Shown here in pieces: positions 23,046 through 35,383 of a stretch of 64,000 bases of DNA. Under the pieces are notes generated by a model. The model saw nothing but the letters and a program-made list of their open reading frames with translations, did no database searches and had not been told where the DNA came from. Each line of letters opens with the position of its first letter. The first letter of the stretch is position 1. Both the position numbers and the translations under genes were made by a program. Location: the NCBI GenBank assembly GCA_020698575.1, contig CM036242.1, forward strand, positions 17,465,124 through 17,529,123. Reading direction: 5' to 3'. Origin of the DNA: Bostrychus sinensis. Taxonomy: Eukaryota > Chordata > Actinopteri > Gobiiformes > Eleotridae.

Positions 23046-24594
23046 TGTTTAATTTTTAGATAATTTCTATTATATAATTTGCTATTAGGTCCATCTTAAA
23101 ATACAAAAAATGCATACTTTTACTATACTAATATTTTAATTTTATATTTTGCATGCACACATGTTAAAGAGCCTACTTTCCTATCCTGACTAAAAAGATA
23201 TTATTGATTTTTATACATACAAGTGCATGCAGCAATTGATAAGGGCAATTTCACATAGACTACATAAAGTAATATTGACAGTACATACAATGTGCAGAAG
23301 AAAATATATACATAAAAATACACTTTTGAATACAGAATATACATAAAAAGTAATTAAAACATGCACCCTTGACCTTCATAAAAGCAAAATAAATAGCAGA
23401 ACACACAAGCACAGAGGCAATCACGTCTGTACACCCAAATAAAATACTTCCATTTGATTGTGGTCTTTTTTTAACCACAAAACACACGTACCACTAGTGC
23501 TTTTTCATTCAACAGCCTTCAAACTTTTTCAGGACAGGAACAATGCATTTCATTTCAGTTGAATTAGACTTTATATTTATCATGAAGAGATGCCCTGTCC
23601 CTCAGATCAGCATGTTCTTTGCTCTGAATGATAACTACAAATATAAGCCGTCTGTGGTATAAATTCAGAACAGCATTATTTGTCTGAATTTAACTTACTT
23701 TATCAACTTGAAGCTCTTCTCCCACTGACACTATTTATGAGATATTTTTTCTGAAGGGATTTTAATACAGTGGTTTTAAATGCTAAAGCTATGCCAGTGA
23801 TCTATGGGCAACTCTTATTCATTTGCAATTGCACTTTTGTAAACTTAACTCTAAGTTACTGCACAGCTGAATTTCCCAGAGGCTGTAGCATATATCGACT
23901 TACCACAACAGGATTTACAACCTCCTTTTTGTGTTAACATTCAAACTGTGTTATTGTAAGTACACTGGACATCCAATTGAAAAAGGTGTCTACACAAATT
24001 AGTTAAAAATACACGCACAGGATTGATGTAATGAATGGTTATGTTAGGGCTACTCAAAGAAATGCTGATGAAGTGGTCTTGTCTTCTCTTGGGACCAAAC
24101 CTTTCACAAGTGGAGCAGGAGAAGTTGCAATCTACTTGAGTAGTGTTGGTATCATGTGTCAACAGCAGTGTGGATCATTATGAATATCATAGCAGTGTGA
24201 CACTCCACTGAAATAAGAGCCACTTAGCCAGAGTGGAAACTCTCTAAACCTCTAATATTCCCTGATTGTCAGATGCTTTCAGCCACTGTGTCAGGTCGAA
24301 AAGGCTATTCACAACAGCACGCACGCTCAGGCAAGAGGCTTCTCCCTATGTATAATACACCAGTCACTAATGTTACTAATATACCTTGTTAACCTGTCTA
24401 CATGTTTCTCCATCATCATTTGTAAAAAAGAAAGGTTCAGAAGAGGGCATCTGAGTATGTTATTTGAATGTAAAAAAGGTTTCATCCCAAGCAAACTGTT
24501 CAGAGAGCTAGGTTTGCTTTATTTTTCCTTGGAGTTGGAAAATCCTGTGTAATCATCTAATAGTGTATTGTAAACCATGTGTAAAAGAAATGGC
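23046..24594. other. No gene recognised
   Basis: AT-rich intronic sequence. Frames at 23260-23487 and 23941-24162 on the minus strand and 24370-24552 on + have no supporting features. Confidence 0.5.
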
Positions 24595-24602
24595 TTCATG
24601 AT

Positions 24603-25141
24603 CAGGGCTTGACATTAACACTAGCCAACTGACCAAATGTGGATAGATTTCCATTTTGGCTAGTAATATATTCAGTCTCACTAGCCACTTTGTCTGCTTG
24701 GATTGTTTGTTTGTTTGTTTTGTTTTGTTTTTTGTTTTTTTGTTTAGTTTTTTATTTATTTTTTTCAAATTACTTTAGCCCTGACTTTCTGCTGCTATTC
24801 TTATAAATCCACATAATTTGAAACCTATAGTATGAGGGGAGAGACAAAATTAAGCTTGTTAGAGGGTCTTAAATGAAAACATGTACAAAAAACAAAACAA
24901 AACAAAAACAGTACAGATTAATTTTTTATTTTTGATGATGAATTACTTTTTAAAAAGTACCTTTTCAGTGGTCATTTTCGAAGGAATTGTAAAAACAACA
25001 TATAATTGTCATATATGTAGTACACATGAATCAGCATTTTAACATCTAAACTATAGTTAGTGAAAAATCTAAATGGCCAGTAACCTTTAAAGAACACTAG
25101 CCAAAATGACCAGTGAGCAAAAAAGTTAATGTCAAGCCCTG
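24603..25141. mobile_element. hAT-type MITE with perfect target duplication (539 bp)
   Basis: Both ends read cagggcttgacattaa when viewed inward, a perfect 16-bp terminal inverted repeat. A second inner match, cactagcca and its inverse, is spaced differently on the two sides. The flanks ttcatgat (24595..24602) and ttcatgat (25142..25149) are a perfect 8-bp duplication, as produced by hAT transposases. Inside is a (TTTG)n/(GTTTT)n tract at about 24705-24745. No coding capacity is present. The intact ends suggest a comparatively young insertion. Confidence 0.9.
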
Positions 25142-25149
25142 TTCATGAT

Positions 25150-25910
25150 GTCCTAATGACTGTCAGGGGAAGTCTTTATAGCGCTAGATACGCCTTGTTA
25201 CACAGACAAACATATTTTAAAAAAGCAAAGTAAAATGTAGATAAAAATTTATTCTGCAAGACGTGAGGCAGAGGTCATTTTTTTTGTTACATGAGGTTAA
25301 CACTGAACAAGTGCCAGAAGTTTGCAGGTAAGCGTCAATTTCAGTTTGAGTTCACATTTGTATTTTGAGGTCACAAATTGATTAAGTTTTGCATACTCTA
25401 ATAAAATAAAAGCAGCTCTACTGTTGTTAGTGGTGTGGTTTGAAATGCTATTGTTGCAATCAACCCCGGGACAGCATTAGTAAAATTGTGTTGGCAGTTT
25501 TATGCCCCAAATGTCTCAGTATCTCTGCCTGTGATTTGGGCACTAGCACACGTGCACCCGTGTTTTACATAGGTTTTCTTCCACTGAATATTTGAATATA
25601 ATAAGTGGTGTTTGTGTGTTGAGTAGGGCCATCTATAGAGTGGGAAACTCTTGCTATCATCGGGAGAGTATATGAATTGTAAGCAGTAACCTCTTTCAGT
25701 GCAAGAACATTCATCTTCCATACTGTGTTTGTTCTAAAATATGAAGGCAAAATGCATTAGGGACTACAATTTACAGTACATAGAAGAAGTACTCCATAGC
25801 TGTACTTCAAAATATTATTACTCAGGTAGAAAGTAAAAACGCACAAAAAATGTTTCTGGAATTATTTGTAAAGTACAATATTAAGTGTAAAGTTTACTTC
25901 AGTATGTATT
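25150..25910. other. No gene recognised
   Basis: AT-rich intronic sequence. The overlapping minus-strand frames at 25500-25750 have no recognisable product or splice sites. Confidence 0.5.
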
Positions 25911-26117
25911 ACTACTACTACCGCTGCTTCTACTTCTACCACTACTACTACTATTACTGCTGCTGCTACTACTACAACTGCTAAATTTAATTTTACTACT
26001 GCTACTACTGTTATTGCTGCTACTATTAAAACTACTACTGATACCATTATTACAACTGCGATCACTGCTATTACGTTTACTATTACTGCTATTACTATTA
26101 TCACTATTACTGCTGCT
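25911..26117. repeat. Imperfect (ACT)n trinucleotide array, about 207 bp
   Basis: Long runs of act, interrupted by gct, att and ccg triplets, dominate this stretch. The triplet register is kept, which produces a minus-strand valine-rich frame (25862-26134) that is an artefact of the repeat. Interruptions indicate an old array. Confidence 0.85.
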
Positions 26118-26759
26118 AGAGACTTGGGTAACATTTTTCCTAAAAAATGTATTAGTAATATATGTTTTACTCTGACATTACATATTCTTTAAAAATGCAC
26201 TTAAATTGAATTACTTATATAAATGTATCTAGTTACTTTCCACCTCTGCAACACAAAGGCTAAACATGCAGCACTGCTCACATTTTCTCGCCTAAAGCCA
26301 GAGAGCTTCACCCTATAACAGAAGCTCATATCTAATAATGCTGCCTTATAATACACAGGGTGTCGGCTTATATCTGCCTTGCCTTCTGTCCTCGGCTCTT
26401 TATTCGGCCCCGAGAGCTCTACTGTGTTTCTTGTGGCAAAGATGGCCCCCACAATGGGACCAAAGACAACTGATGTAAAACTGGAAAGATAATCTCTCAC
26501 CAGTCATTCTTAAAGGACAATTGGACAAACAGCAGATGCTTTCTAGACAGGAGCAGATGCCTGAAGTGCTAACAGTGGAGATAAATTGTCTGCACAAAGC
26601 ACTTTGCAGAGTGGAGGTCTGCCTTAGTGTCAGGAGCTAAAAATGTTGTCCTTGTTTTATTTGTCTTTGTCAAATATGTGAAGGTAAACCGTGCAACGTG
26701 TAATACTCAATTTCATAATGAATACAGTGATGTTTCATGGAGTCTTTTTGCCAATTTAA

Positions 26760-27264
26760 TCCAACCCCAATTCAAAAAAGCAGAAAACTGAATATAATGA
26801 TCTCTGTTAGTATTGGATGTACTGGTCACTCATAATCTTTAGGTCCTCAAGCAACACTACATTAAAAACAGACATTATTTTGTACTGATACTCACTCCAT
26901 GGATCTGTGTTTTAATGAAGTGCTGCTCAAGATCCCAAAGATCAAAAGCATCCAATTCATCCAAAACTAATAGTACAGACTCTGCCTTTGTAAAGGACTC
27001 CTTTTATACACACCAACTTTTTTTCTGGCTTTTTGTCGCATTGTCCCAACCTTGTTCTGATGTTTTGCTACAATCAACTGCAAAATGAGCTATTATTTAC
27101 CATAAAATTGTAAAATATCTCCAAATATCTACCTGATTTACTTTTTATGGTCCACTCTGAATAAAATATGGCTTTATAGATTTTGGAAATTATTGCCTTT
27201 TGATTTGTGTGTTTTCCCCCTCTATTTTATCGGGTGCCCCAGCTTTTTTTGAATTGGGGTTGTA
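26760..27264. mobile_element. MITE with caaccccaattc ends (about 505 bp)
   Basis: The left end reads caaccccaattcaaaaaagc, and the inverted right end reads caaccccaattcaaaaaaagc, a near-perfect 20-bp terminal repeat. Interior parts (tttatagattttggaaattattgcc) match a widespread fish DNA transposon that I remember but cannot assign to a superfamily with certainty. A related, more diverged copy is at 58402..58877. No transposase frame is present. Confidence 0.75.
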
Positions 27265-28514
27265 GAATAAAATTAATCATAAACCCATTTAGCACAACAT
27301 CCATCAGTCTCTGCCCACATGGAGCTCTCCAGGTTCCGGGCATATTACTGTGTGCTCAAAGGTAAAATTTGATCTCTCTGTCAGAGGTCCAGTAATCCTT
27401 TAAGCCCTGTCTGTTTGCTGAGTCTAATTTAGCTGTCCCTTAATGTAATTAAACTGTGCTCATGACCTTAACCCTCACCCTTTATTTTAATGCAAATCTA
27501 TCCGGTTTGTGAAAAAAACAAAAAACAAAAAAAAAAAAAAACATCCCGGTGTTATTTTGCCCTGTTGTGCCGTGCGCAAAGCTCCTTTTACAAAATTGTG
27601 TGTGTGTTCTGTGATCATGCTACCCATCCTGTTCCTCTCAGAACACCCTTTGTGATTTTATAGAACTATCTGAACCCATTGATAGAGATTTTTCAGCTCT
27701 GCCAATGTTTTTAAATCACATGGGTCTTGAATGGCTGTTCCATATTTGTATTTTCCTGTGCTTGCCTCAGGGAGAAACAGAAATGCTGAGAGGAGCGCAA
27801 GACCCTCTCATACCCCCCACTGGCAAAAAACACAATTTTAATGTAAAGGTGTCAGTGCCCATCTACACTTATCAGCTTCACTCTGACATGGTCCAAAAGG
27901 GTTTAAACAGATTTCCTTTGGGGCCTGTGCAAGGTCATGATGTTCCATCCACATTAATGCCTCAGGTTATGCCAAGGGTACCCTGCAACATAATCTAATT
28001 CTGTTACCTCTGCCATCTGATCCCCTCACCAGTGGCTCTGTGTGTTCCTGTCTGTATTACCTGCCTATAGACTACTGCATGCATTTATTATGTTTTGCAT
28101 AGATCAACAATTAATGATCCACTAACTAATTTTATTTTTTCGTTTGCAGTCTAAAACACCACTCTCCCCACCATACCTTCTTTGATATCAATAAAAAATA
28201 TTGCCACCTCAAAAATTATGATATAAAACCAGTTTAGAGCCTACCTTAAAATTCCAGCCCTTAGCATTAAACTATTTTAACCAGCAATTATCTCTGCCTC
28301 CCTGAGCATGGTATGCATTGACAATATTTTTCCACAATGTTTCTTTGTTTTCTTTTTGTAATGTTTCTGTAACTACATATACAGCCCTAAAATGCCCACT
28401 TTCTCCAGCAGCCATTAATTCAACAGCTAATGAAAGGGTCCCTTATGGGAGCGTGCCAGTATACAGCTTTATCATCATTAATATACAAACCATTAATAGT
28501 AAAGTCTACATAAA
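27265..28514. other. No gene recognised
   Basis: Intronic sequence including an A-rich run at about 27509-27541. The segment 27600-28060 is less AT-rich than its surroundings, and a 97-codon frame spans 27705-27998, but neither splice sites nor a known motif support an exon. Confidence 0.45.
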
Positions 28515-29270
28515 CATGAAAAACATTTTTAATAAGTACAAGTGAAGAGAACAGCGCATTGCAGTCTTCTGAACATAATTTAAAGAATAAGAGGGACTTT
28601 CTTCACTTAAACTTTTTGATAGATGCAATTTTACTTCAAAATGAAAACTAGCTCTGCAGAGCGGTTAGCGTTCTTGCCTCCCAGCAAGGAGGTTGTGGGT
28701 TCGAGCCCCGGGCGGACCAATACACACCATCACATGAACTCTCTGGGTGGAGTCTGCATGTCCTCTCCGTGTTACCGTGGGTTCTCTCTGGGCACTCTGG
28801 CTTCCTCCCACCGTCCAAAGACATGCATGTGTTAGGTGAATTGGTGACTCTAAATTGACCCTAGTGAATGAATGTGAGAGTGAATGGTTGTCTGTCTGTG
28901 TTCGTCTCTGTGTCAGCCCTGCGACAAGCTGGCCCCTGTCCAGGGTGTACCCTGCCTTCGGCCCAAAGTTACTGGGATAGGCTCCAGTCACCCGCGACCC
29001 CTAACGGGAATAAGTGGTAGAAAATGAATGAATGAATGAATGAAAACTAGCTGTGGTGAATCATGGAAATAGAGCTGAACACCATTTTGGATAAATGAAT
29101 GAGAGCAGACTGGATGTAGAGGGCTTGTTGATTGGTCAGTGCTTCCTGGGGTGGGCAGGGGTTTGAGGGAGAGGCTGTGGTTTATGGAACAGAGCTTTTT
29201 GAGAGCTCAAAGCAGCCATGCAAGAGAATAGAGGCTTGCTCAAACATGTGTGAATAAAGCAAAACATCAC
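28515..29270 (+). repeat. Unclassified repeat, copy A, split by a SINE
   Basis: The two pieces 28515..28653 and 29053..29270 align in order with the continuous segment 41531..41932 (for example acataatttaaagaataa, gtagagggcttgt.gattgg.cagt.cttcctgg). The 385-bp SINE between them is absent from the other copy. The repeat has no recognised class; its outer edges are estimated from where the two copies stop matching. Confidence 0.8.
28654..29038 (+). mobile_element. tRNA-derived SINE with L2-like tail, full length, 14-bp target duplication
   Basis: The head carries an RNA polymerase III B box, ggttcgagccc (28698..28708). The body continues with a sequence common in fish (gtgttaggtgaattggtgac...gggataggctccag), and the end is a (gaat)n tail. 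It is flanked by aatgaaaactagct on both sides (28640..28653 and 29039..29052), a perfect 14-bp duplication typical of LINE-driven insertion. The tail resembles the 3' end of L2-clade LINEs, which would supply the machinery; that clade is recalled rather than searched. Confidence 0.9.
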
Positions 29271-29272
29271 TT

Positions 29273-29562
29273 GTGGGGGCAGAAGTAGCTCAGTTGGTAG
29301 AGCCGTTTGCCCACTAACCCAAAGGTTGGTGGTTCAAGCCCTGCTACCTGTCGCTGTGTCCCTGGGCAAGACACTTGAATGTGTTTGGTGTTGGTGAAGA
29401 GGCCATAGGCGCAGATTGTCAGCTTCCCTCAGTCTGCCCCAGGGCAGCTGTGGCCACAGAATAAATAGCATACCACCACCAGGAGTGACTGAGGAGAGAA
29501 TGAATATGTAAAGTGCTTTGAGTATCTAGGAAAGGTGCTATATAAATCCAATACATATTATT
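29273..29562 (+). mobile_element. tRNA-derived SINE, well preserved
   Basis: A consensus A box, tagctcagttgg (29286..29297), and a B box, ggttcaagccc (29331..29341), are spaced as in tRNA genes. Then follow gggcaagacacttg, ctgccccagggcagctgtgg and the tail gtaaagtgctttgagtatctagg...ctatataaatccaata with (tta)n. It is the best copy of the family also at 1772, 33850 (reversed) and 57207. It is not a tRNA gene: the acceptor stem does not close and the body is about 290 bp. Confidence 0.9.
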
Positions 29563-30110
29563 ACCTCTGCCAAGATGGAGGTTATGTTTTTGGTGGCATT
29601 TGTTTGTTAGCAACATAACTCAAAACAGACAGATTTGACTGACATTTTTAGGAAATGTCAGACATAGGATAAGGAACAAGTGATTACATTTTGGGGGAGG
29701 ATCACCATCTGGATCCAGACATTTTTAAGGGATTCTTTTCTATGGGGGGGGGGGTTTGCCATTACACCTTCTAACTTAACAAATAATGCCCAGAATCATT
29801 GCCAAAAAATAATTACAAGATGACATCAGAGATATTATAATCTGACATAGTTTGACCCAGATCATGTTGATATTCTGGTTCTGGTGATCCAGAAAGTTCT
29901 AAATATAGGGTGTACATATGAAATTGGATATTGCACAGCAACAACTGTAGCTATACACTTGCAAATAATGCCAAATAAAAGATGAGGTTTTTCTCTTTCA
30001 GTAGTATGTTCACATGTTCACATAGATCTGGGCCTTTAGGGGTTTTTCTCAGGTGAGTGACCTATGGCTTGGCGGAGGTCTGCACTCTCTGAGTGCTTCT
30101 AGTAAGTCTG
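29560..30110 (+). repeat. Unclassified fish interspersed repeat, about 550 bp
   Basis: It begins ttacctctgccaagatggagg, contains ttgttagcaacataactcaaaa, aaggaacaagtgattacatt and ggatcaccatctggatccag, and ends cttggcggaggtctgcactctctgagtgcttctag. The same phrases occur shortened at 32400-32640. The G run at 29743-29753 interrupts it. The family is familiar from other fish genomes, but its transposition mechanism is not known to me. Confidence 0.6.
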
Positions 30111-32399
30111 TTTTTGATAAGGGGACTATAAGGAACATGGTAGAATGCTCAGAAAAGCATACCTTTCCTTTAACATGAGGTTTACTATTGTTAATTTCAT
30201 CTTTTGGGCAGCTGTGTGATTTAAAATTATTCAACATACTCAAGAATAAATGCAGCATGGCAACAACACTTTTCACTGGCCAGGGAAAAATATCTTCTGA
30301 GCTCAAGGCAATGGCCAGTACAGTACAAGGCTGAAATAAAAACATATTTCATTTAAAAATATAAGACATTAAAGTAGACATTGTGGTGCAGGTAGAAGAT
30401 AATTTATAAGAACAGGACTTTTGAAGTGTGCAGAGTTGAAAATACTTCTTTTGAGCCACTGACAGTTGACAGGGTTAGGGCCCCACTGAGCAGCAGAGCA
30501 TGGCTGGGCCGTCCTGCTGGTGGTAGGGGGCTTTCAGGTTGCCTTTTTCCGTAATGTCACGCTGAGTAACATTAAAAACTCAAAAGCAAATAAATCACAA
30601 CAGGCTCTCACACCACATGGAGCAAACATTGCTTCTGATTTTGAAAAAGTCTTTGAAGAGTGTAATCACAGATGCTGCATCTTGATGATGACTATCCGTT
30701 CTATACAAATAACAGCCAGGGTTTTTTGTGGTTGTGATCACGGGAAACTAGCTACATACTAAAACTTTAACAATGCTATGTCATAATGTACACCATATTT
30801 AAGCAGTGCCACTACACCTATGTTAAAAGACCTGTACTTTTATCAAGTTGTGTAAATGTATGCACAGATGTAACAATGACCAACTCTCAACGCAAGTGTT
30901 ATTATCCTACCAGGTATTTTAAATGAGCAGTCTCTTTTAGTTTGAAGTTGAGCATTTTTTACAGTGTAATGATGAGACTTGGTGCCTGTAGGATAAACGA
31001 TAATATGTCATAAGATAACAATGACATTTGCAGCATCTGTCCACATAAATTGTACATGTATTTTTTCTTGAAAAGAGCAAAGAGCTTAATGCAGGTATTT
31101 AAATTTGCAGATAGAAGAAGACCATATTTAAAATTACATTTTCTACTGTGCAATTACAAATTAGTGATTGTGTAGATAAAGCCTGTTTTTCTACACTGTA
31201 GACAAACCAGGCTTCGTCTACAGCTTTGTCTACAGCACAAAGTGGGTCTTCCATAGAACCATGTTATTACTAAATCCTACACAATGCACATTTAATGAGA
31301 AGCTGTTAAATGAGATACAACATTTATTGAATAGAACTAAAGTACTTCAATTAAAAAATATTATCTGAACTACTTTATCTCAGCGAATCTTTGTTACTGA
31401 AAGCCCATTTCTATTTGATTACCTATTCAAGGATGGTCTACTTTTATGAAAGAAAGACTTTGTAAGCTTTTGCATAAAGAGGTATGTTTTTGTGTAGAAT
31501 TCTTACAAGATATACAGTGGACTCAAAGATCTCCTAGAGCACAAACCCTGCAAAAATGCTGTCATAACTCACAATGGTCCAAACTAAAACATAATCATTT
31601 GTTAATATCCTTGGCAGTAACAATTATGCAGTCTAAATCTACATTGTTAGTGCCAATGAGGTTATATTGGTTTGTTCATTGGTTGGTTTGTTGGCAAGTC
31701 TGTTACCAAGATAACAAAAGAAGGTTGGAAGAAATTGTAACTTTTTGGTGTGGATGGGAAATTTTTTTAAAGTATTCTTCACATACTCCAATCACAAGGG
31801 TCAGTAAGGAAACAAATTAAGATCATGGACATTGGAACATTGAGAGGTGTAAGCATTTTCTCAGAAGAATACAGAGCCTGAAGATTTGAAGTAGGATCCA
31901 TCCTTACAGACAATAGCCCGTGGACCATTATCAAATGGGGCTTGAGCCCGTCCCAGTCCGCAAGCGAGAGTGTTGAATAGATATCATTGTGCACAGTAGT
32001 GGCTTCCATCACAGTAATCCCTCTACAAAGTGCAGGCACTCCTAAAGAAGATGAAAAGAGTGGCAGAGAGAGTGGCCAATTCACTGTGTGTGTGTGTTAC
32101 TGCAGTGAAAACACTGACCTGAGCAGGCAACTCCTTTGCCCTCCTCCCTGTCAGAAAAGAACAAAAGATTAAGGCCTCCTGCTATACCCAGTGATAACAA
32201 GCTGTCAACTTCTAAAATGTAATCTGCTGACTGTGGGAGGAAGTGCTGGTGTCAGTGGAGTGGCCCGCCACCCGATCCTTATCTCCTGAATGGCGCACCG
32301 TTGATGGAGAGTGTCTTGGCCTGGCTGGCAGATACACAAAAGCCTCCTGTGTCTGCACGCAAATAAGTGATGAACTGAGGAATCCATACTTAACCATTT
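30111..32399. other. No gene recognised
   Basis: Intronic sequence. A 124-codon + frame at 31446-31820 and a 101-codon minus frame at 31779-32084 have no recognisable domain and no convincing splice sites. The part at 31900-32370 is less AT-rich than average. Confidence 0.45.
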
Positions 32400-32640
32400 C
32401 TCAGCATATTTAGAAATGTTTTGTTAGATAATTTCAGAAAAGGTCAGTAGTAATGTCAATAATGGGCCAAGGACAAAAATAATTCATTAGGGTATGGATT
32501 CAGATGGCTGTTTAGATCCAGGAGTGTCTCAGGGGATTAGTTTTAGTAGATTTTTTACCAATACATGGAATATATGGAGCATTTACCACTGAACTGTCTT
32601 GGGAGAGGTCTAGGCTCTCCAAGTGCTTCTAGTTCAGATT
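32400..32640 (+). repeat. Second, shortened copy of the repeat at 29560
   Basis: It contains aatgggccaaggacaaaaa, cagatggctgtttagatccagg and cttgggagaggtctaggctctccaagtgcttctag in the same order as the copy ending at 30110. The left part is missing or too diverged. Confidence 0.55.
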
Positions 32641-32647
32641 TTTGTGA

Positions 32648-32649
<2 letters not shown>

Positions 32650-32678
<29 letters not shown>
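32650..32678. repeat. T homopolymer, 29 bp
   Basis: Uninterrupted T run directly after the repeat copy ending at 32640. Confidence 0.9.
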
Positions 32679-33849
32679 GGGACATTGATCCGCCATTCTT
32701 TGTTCATAGCTGTTCTTGTGTATACCCTCCTCTGATGGGCTGAAGGTAATAGCACTGATATATGACATGAATAGAAGCCAATAGACTGGGGATAATAAGG
32801 CTTTGGCCCTGACAATGCTGACAAGTGATGGGATGCTCCCCTATGTCATCTTGTCTCTCCAGCCCTTCCACAGCCATAGATTGTTAAATGTAAAAGCCAT
32901 ATCGCTGCCACCACAAGTCCTAATGCACACTTGAGTGGACAGTGAGCCTGCAATACGGGAGCTGTCATCGGGCTAGAGCCACTGAATCAATCCAGCCCCG
33001 ACATAATGCTGCTTCCTAACAAGGGGATTGTCACAAAGCTAATTGTCTGTACCTCTCATAGCTCTTGCCTCTTATCAATCCCTTGCCCTCCCTCTGTTTG
33101 GCTCTACAACTCTAAAAATTGCTTTTAGATTACCCAGAAGAGATGCCAGATGGCTAATAGAGCGTGCACGGCCATCTTTGATCCTATTAGCTATTAATAT
33201 TGGCAGGCAACTTTCATTCAGGACTCTGTGTGTCTCTAATAGGGTGAAATTTTAGAATTGTTCTGGTCGTTACAACAAGCCACTTACAATCTCAGTTCTT
33301 ATGGCACAGAGTGGGGAGTTGGTCACACAGGAGCTATTTCAGGCTATTTGATTCCAGACCAAAGCAAGGGGGTTTTTCCCTCATGGACCCGCAATTATTG
33401 ATCTAGAAGCACCAGTCATATGATTTGATATAGATACACTCTGTTGTTTTCAGCACCGCCGAGTAAAAGGAGAGAAATGAATTTGACCTGGTGCTATTTT
33501 TCAATACTTTGGAGTCACTGTGGGCTACTATTGGTGTCTGGTGCAAAAAAGTACTTGGGGATGATGGTTCAATAATACAACACTACAGAACAAGGCTTGA
33601 TGCATTTCTCTGTAGTCGCACCCATTTGTCTCTTTACTTGATTGATTCAACGAGGAAGCTATCTAGCCCTATTCTAAATTGAGAATGATGGACATTGTCT
33701 TCTAAACTGAGAGCTAACAAAAATTCACAGAAAAAATACTTACAGTGGTTGACAAATAAAGAAATCTTTGCTTTGGACACAGAAGTCGATATCCTGCCTT
33801 GTGGCTTGGAGACTAGTTCTAAGTGAAATCAGTGATAAATGCAACATAT
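32679..33849. other. No gene recognised; possibly single-copy sequence
   Basis: The segment 32850-33300 is balanced in composition and free of recognisable repeats, and could include a conserved non-coding element. Short open frames at 33043-33255 and 33491-33682 have no support. Conservation cannot be tested here. Confidence 0.35.
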
Positions 33850-34152
33850 GATAATGGATTGAATATATAAAGTACACTCAAAGGGCTTTGCACTAGTCCA
33901 CCAGCCACAGCTGCGCTGGGACAGATTGATGAAGATGTGGCAGCCTTAACCTGCCTACAGCCTCTCCGACCACCACCGAACACACCACCACAATCACACC
34001 AGCACATTTATAATACACTTGTGCCACACTCACTAGAGGCAAGGTGGATGAAGTGTCTCGCCCTGGGGACACAACAGCAGTATGAACTGTGGGGAGCTGG
34101 AATCAAACTGCCAACCTTCCAGTTGGTGGGCAATCAGCTCTACCTCCTTAGC
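33850..34152 (-). mobile_element. tRNA-derived SINE, reversed
   Basis: Read on the minus strand it starts ggtagagctgattgcccaccaactggaaggttggcagtttgattcc, a tRNA-like head with a decayed B box. It then has tgtccccagggcgagacact and a tail matching the family's (ctcaaagggctttgc...atataaag on the + strand). It is the same family as 29273..29562. Confidence 0.75.
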
Positions 34153-34472
34153 AACTGCCAATTCAGACAAGGGTGGTAAATGGTGATAAATAATTTTCTG
34201 TGGATTTTCTGTATAGCTGCTTTTAACTGCTATACCCTTAATCACATTATATTTTCATTATGTAGATAGCCTGGAGACTTATACCATTATTACTTGTAAC
34301 TTGCCATGTTCAACAGATAACAAAGAAAGAAAGATCAATGCAGTCTCAACCATAGATTATTTTAATAGATTCTTATTGAAAGCCACTTTTATGAAAAACA
34401 TTGATTCCACATGCAATGTGTTAGTCTGAACCCACTGATTTAGTTCCATATTACCACACCGTGATGTCATTG

Positions 34473-35383
34473 TTAGGGATGGGAATTGATAAGATTTTAT
34501 CAATGTCAGTGCCATTGATTCTGCTTATCAGTCCGATTCTTTATTAATTTTATATAGATTCCAGATAAATCTATTAATTAAAAATAAATACATTTGTGGC
34601 CATACAGTTGAAGTTTTGAAGCAGAAATAAAATATAGAAGCTTATTTGTCTTTTCATGAATGTATAGGCCTATTATAAACTTGGCTCACTAGATGCAAGT
34701 AAAATGTATAGATTCTACAGTTGTTAAATTATTGGAAACTGTATGCTTTTAAATGAAGCTTGTATCGTTAATGTTGATTTAAGAACAACAAGGGCAGGTT
34801 TGCAGCAGTCTATCAAAATAAACTACTTATAAATGTGCAACTAAAAAGTCGTTTGTGTTATGCAAAGCAGGAGGGGACACATAGGCGTCAGAGATGTAGG
34901 CACAGTATTCAACGTTTTCTAAGGTGATCTCTCTTTTTCTATCACTCACTCGGTTGCAGACTGCGCAGGAGCAATGACCCCCTGCCTGTCACTGTGCGCG
35001 GACATTTAGCTCATACCTCCGCTGCCCTCTGGCCTCAGCTCTCGTGTGTCCATGCCATGGGACGCGAGCCCATCCAGGCTCTGTGCTTGCCCACCTCTGC
35101 GCTGCTACTTCTCCCGCCCCATGAGTGTGTGTACATTATTTGGAGAGGAGAGAACAACATGCACTGCTCAATGTGCAGCAGGCATTGCAGGCTACTCATA
35201 GAAGATGACTTTTTGCAACGAAGTGAAAGTAAAGAAGTTAGAGGCGCTGTCTGCTTGGGAGCAGGGTGGGCCTCGGAGCAAGTCCCGTAGTTCACATACA
35301 CGCAATTGCCCAAAACGGCATCGATAAGAGGAATCCTTAACAGAGGAGGCAGACAATTCCGAAGGATTGGAATGCCACCGCGT
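34473..35383. mobile_element. Probable hAT-type element, right end decayed
   Basis: The left end tagggatgggaattgataag is a typical hAT terminus, preceded by gtcattgt as the candidate 8-bp duplication. Subterminal AT-rich sequence leads to a CpG-rich core (34970-35300), as in the element at 13183. Near 35330-35375, ggcatcgataag and ccgaaggattggaatgcc resemble a decayed inverted end, but no matching duplication was found. The right boundary is approximate. Confidence 0.6.

Noticed and set aside
25862..26134. Minus-strand 90-codon frame rich in valine and isoleucine, resembling a membrane protein
   Set aside because: It is a translation of the (ACT)n repeat; no codon or splice evidence.
29286..29341. 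tRNA gene (A and B boxes present)
   Set aside because: The sequence continues into a SINE body and tail seen several times in the window, and no closing acceptor stem is visible.
31446..31820. 124-codon + frame
   Set aside because: Unrecognised composition and no exon signals.
34970..35300. Second CpG-island promoter
   Set aside because: It is the CpG-rich core of a hAT-type element starting at 34473, with no splice donor or leader exon linked to it.
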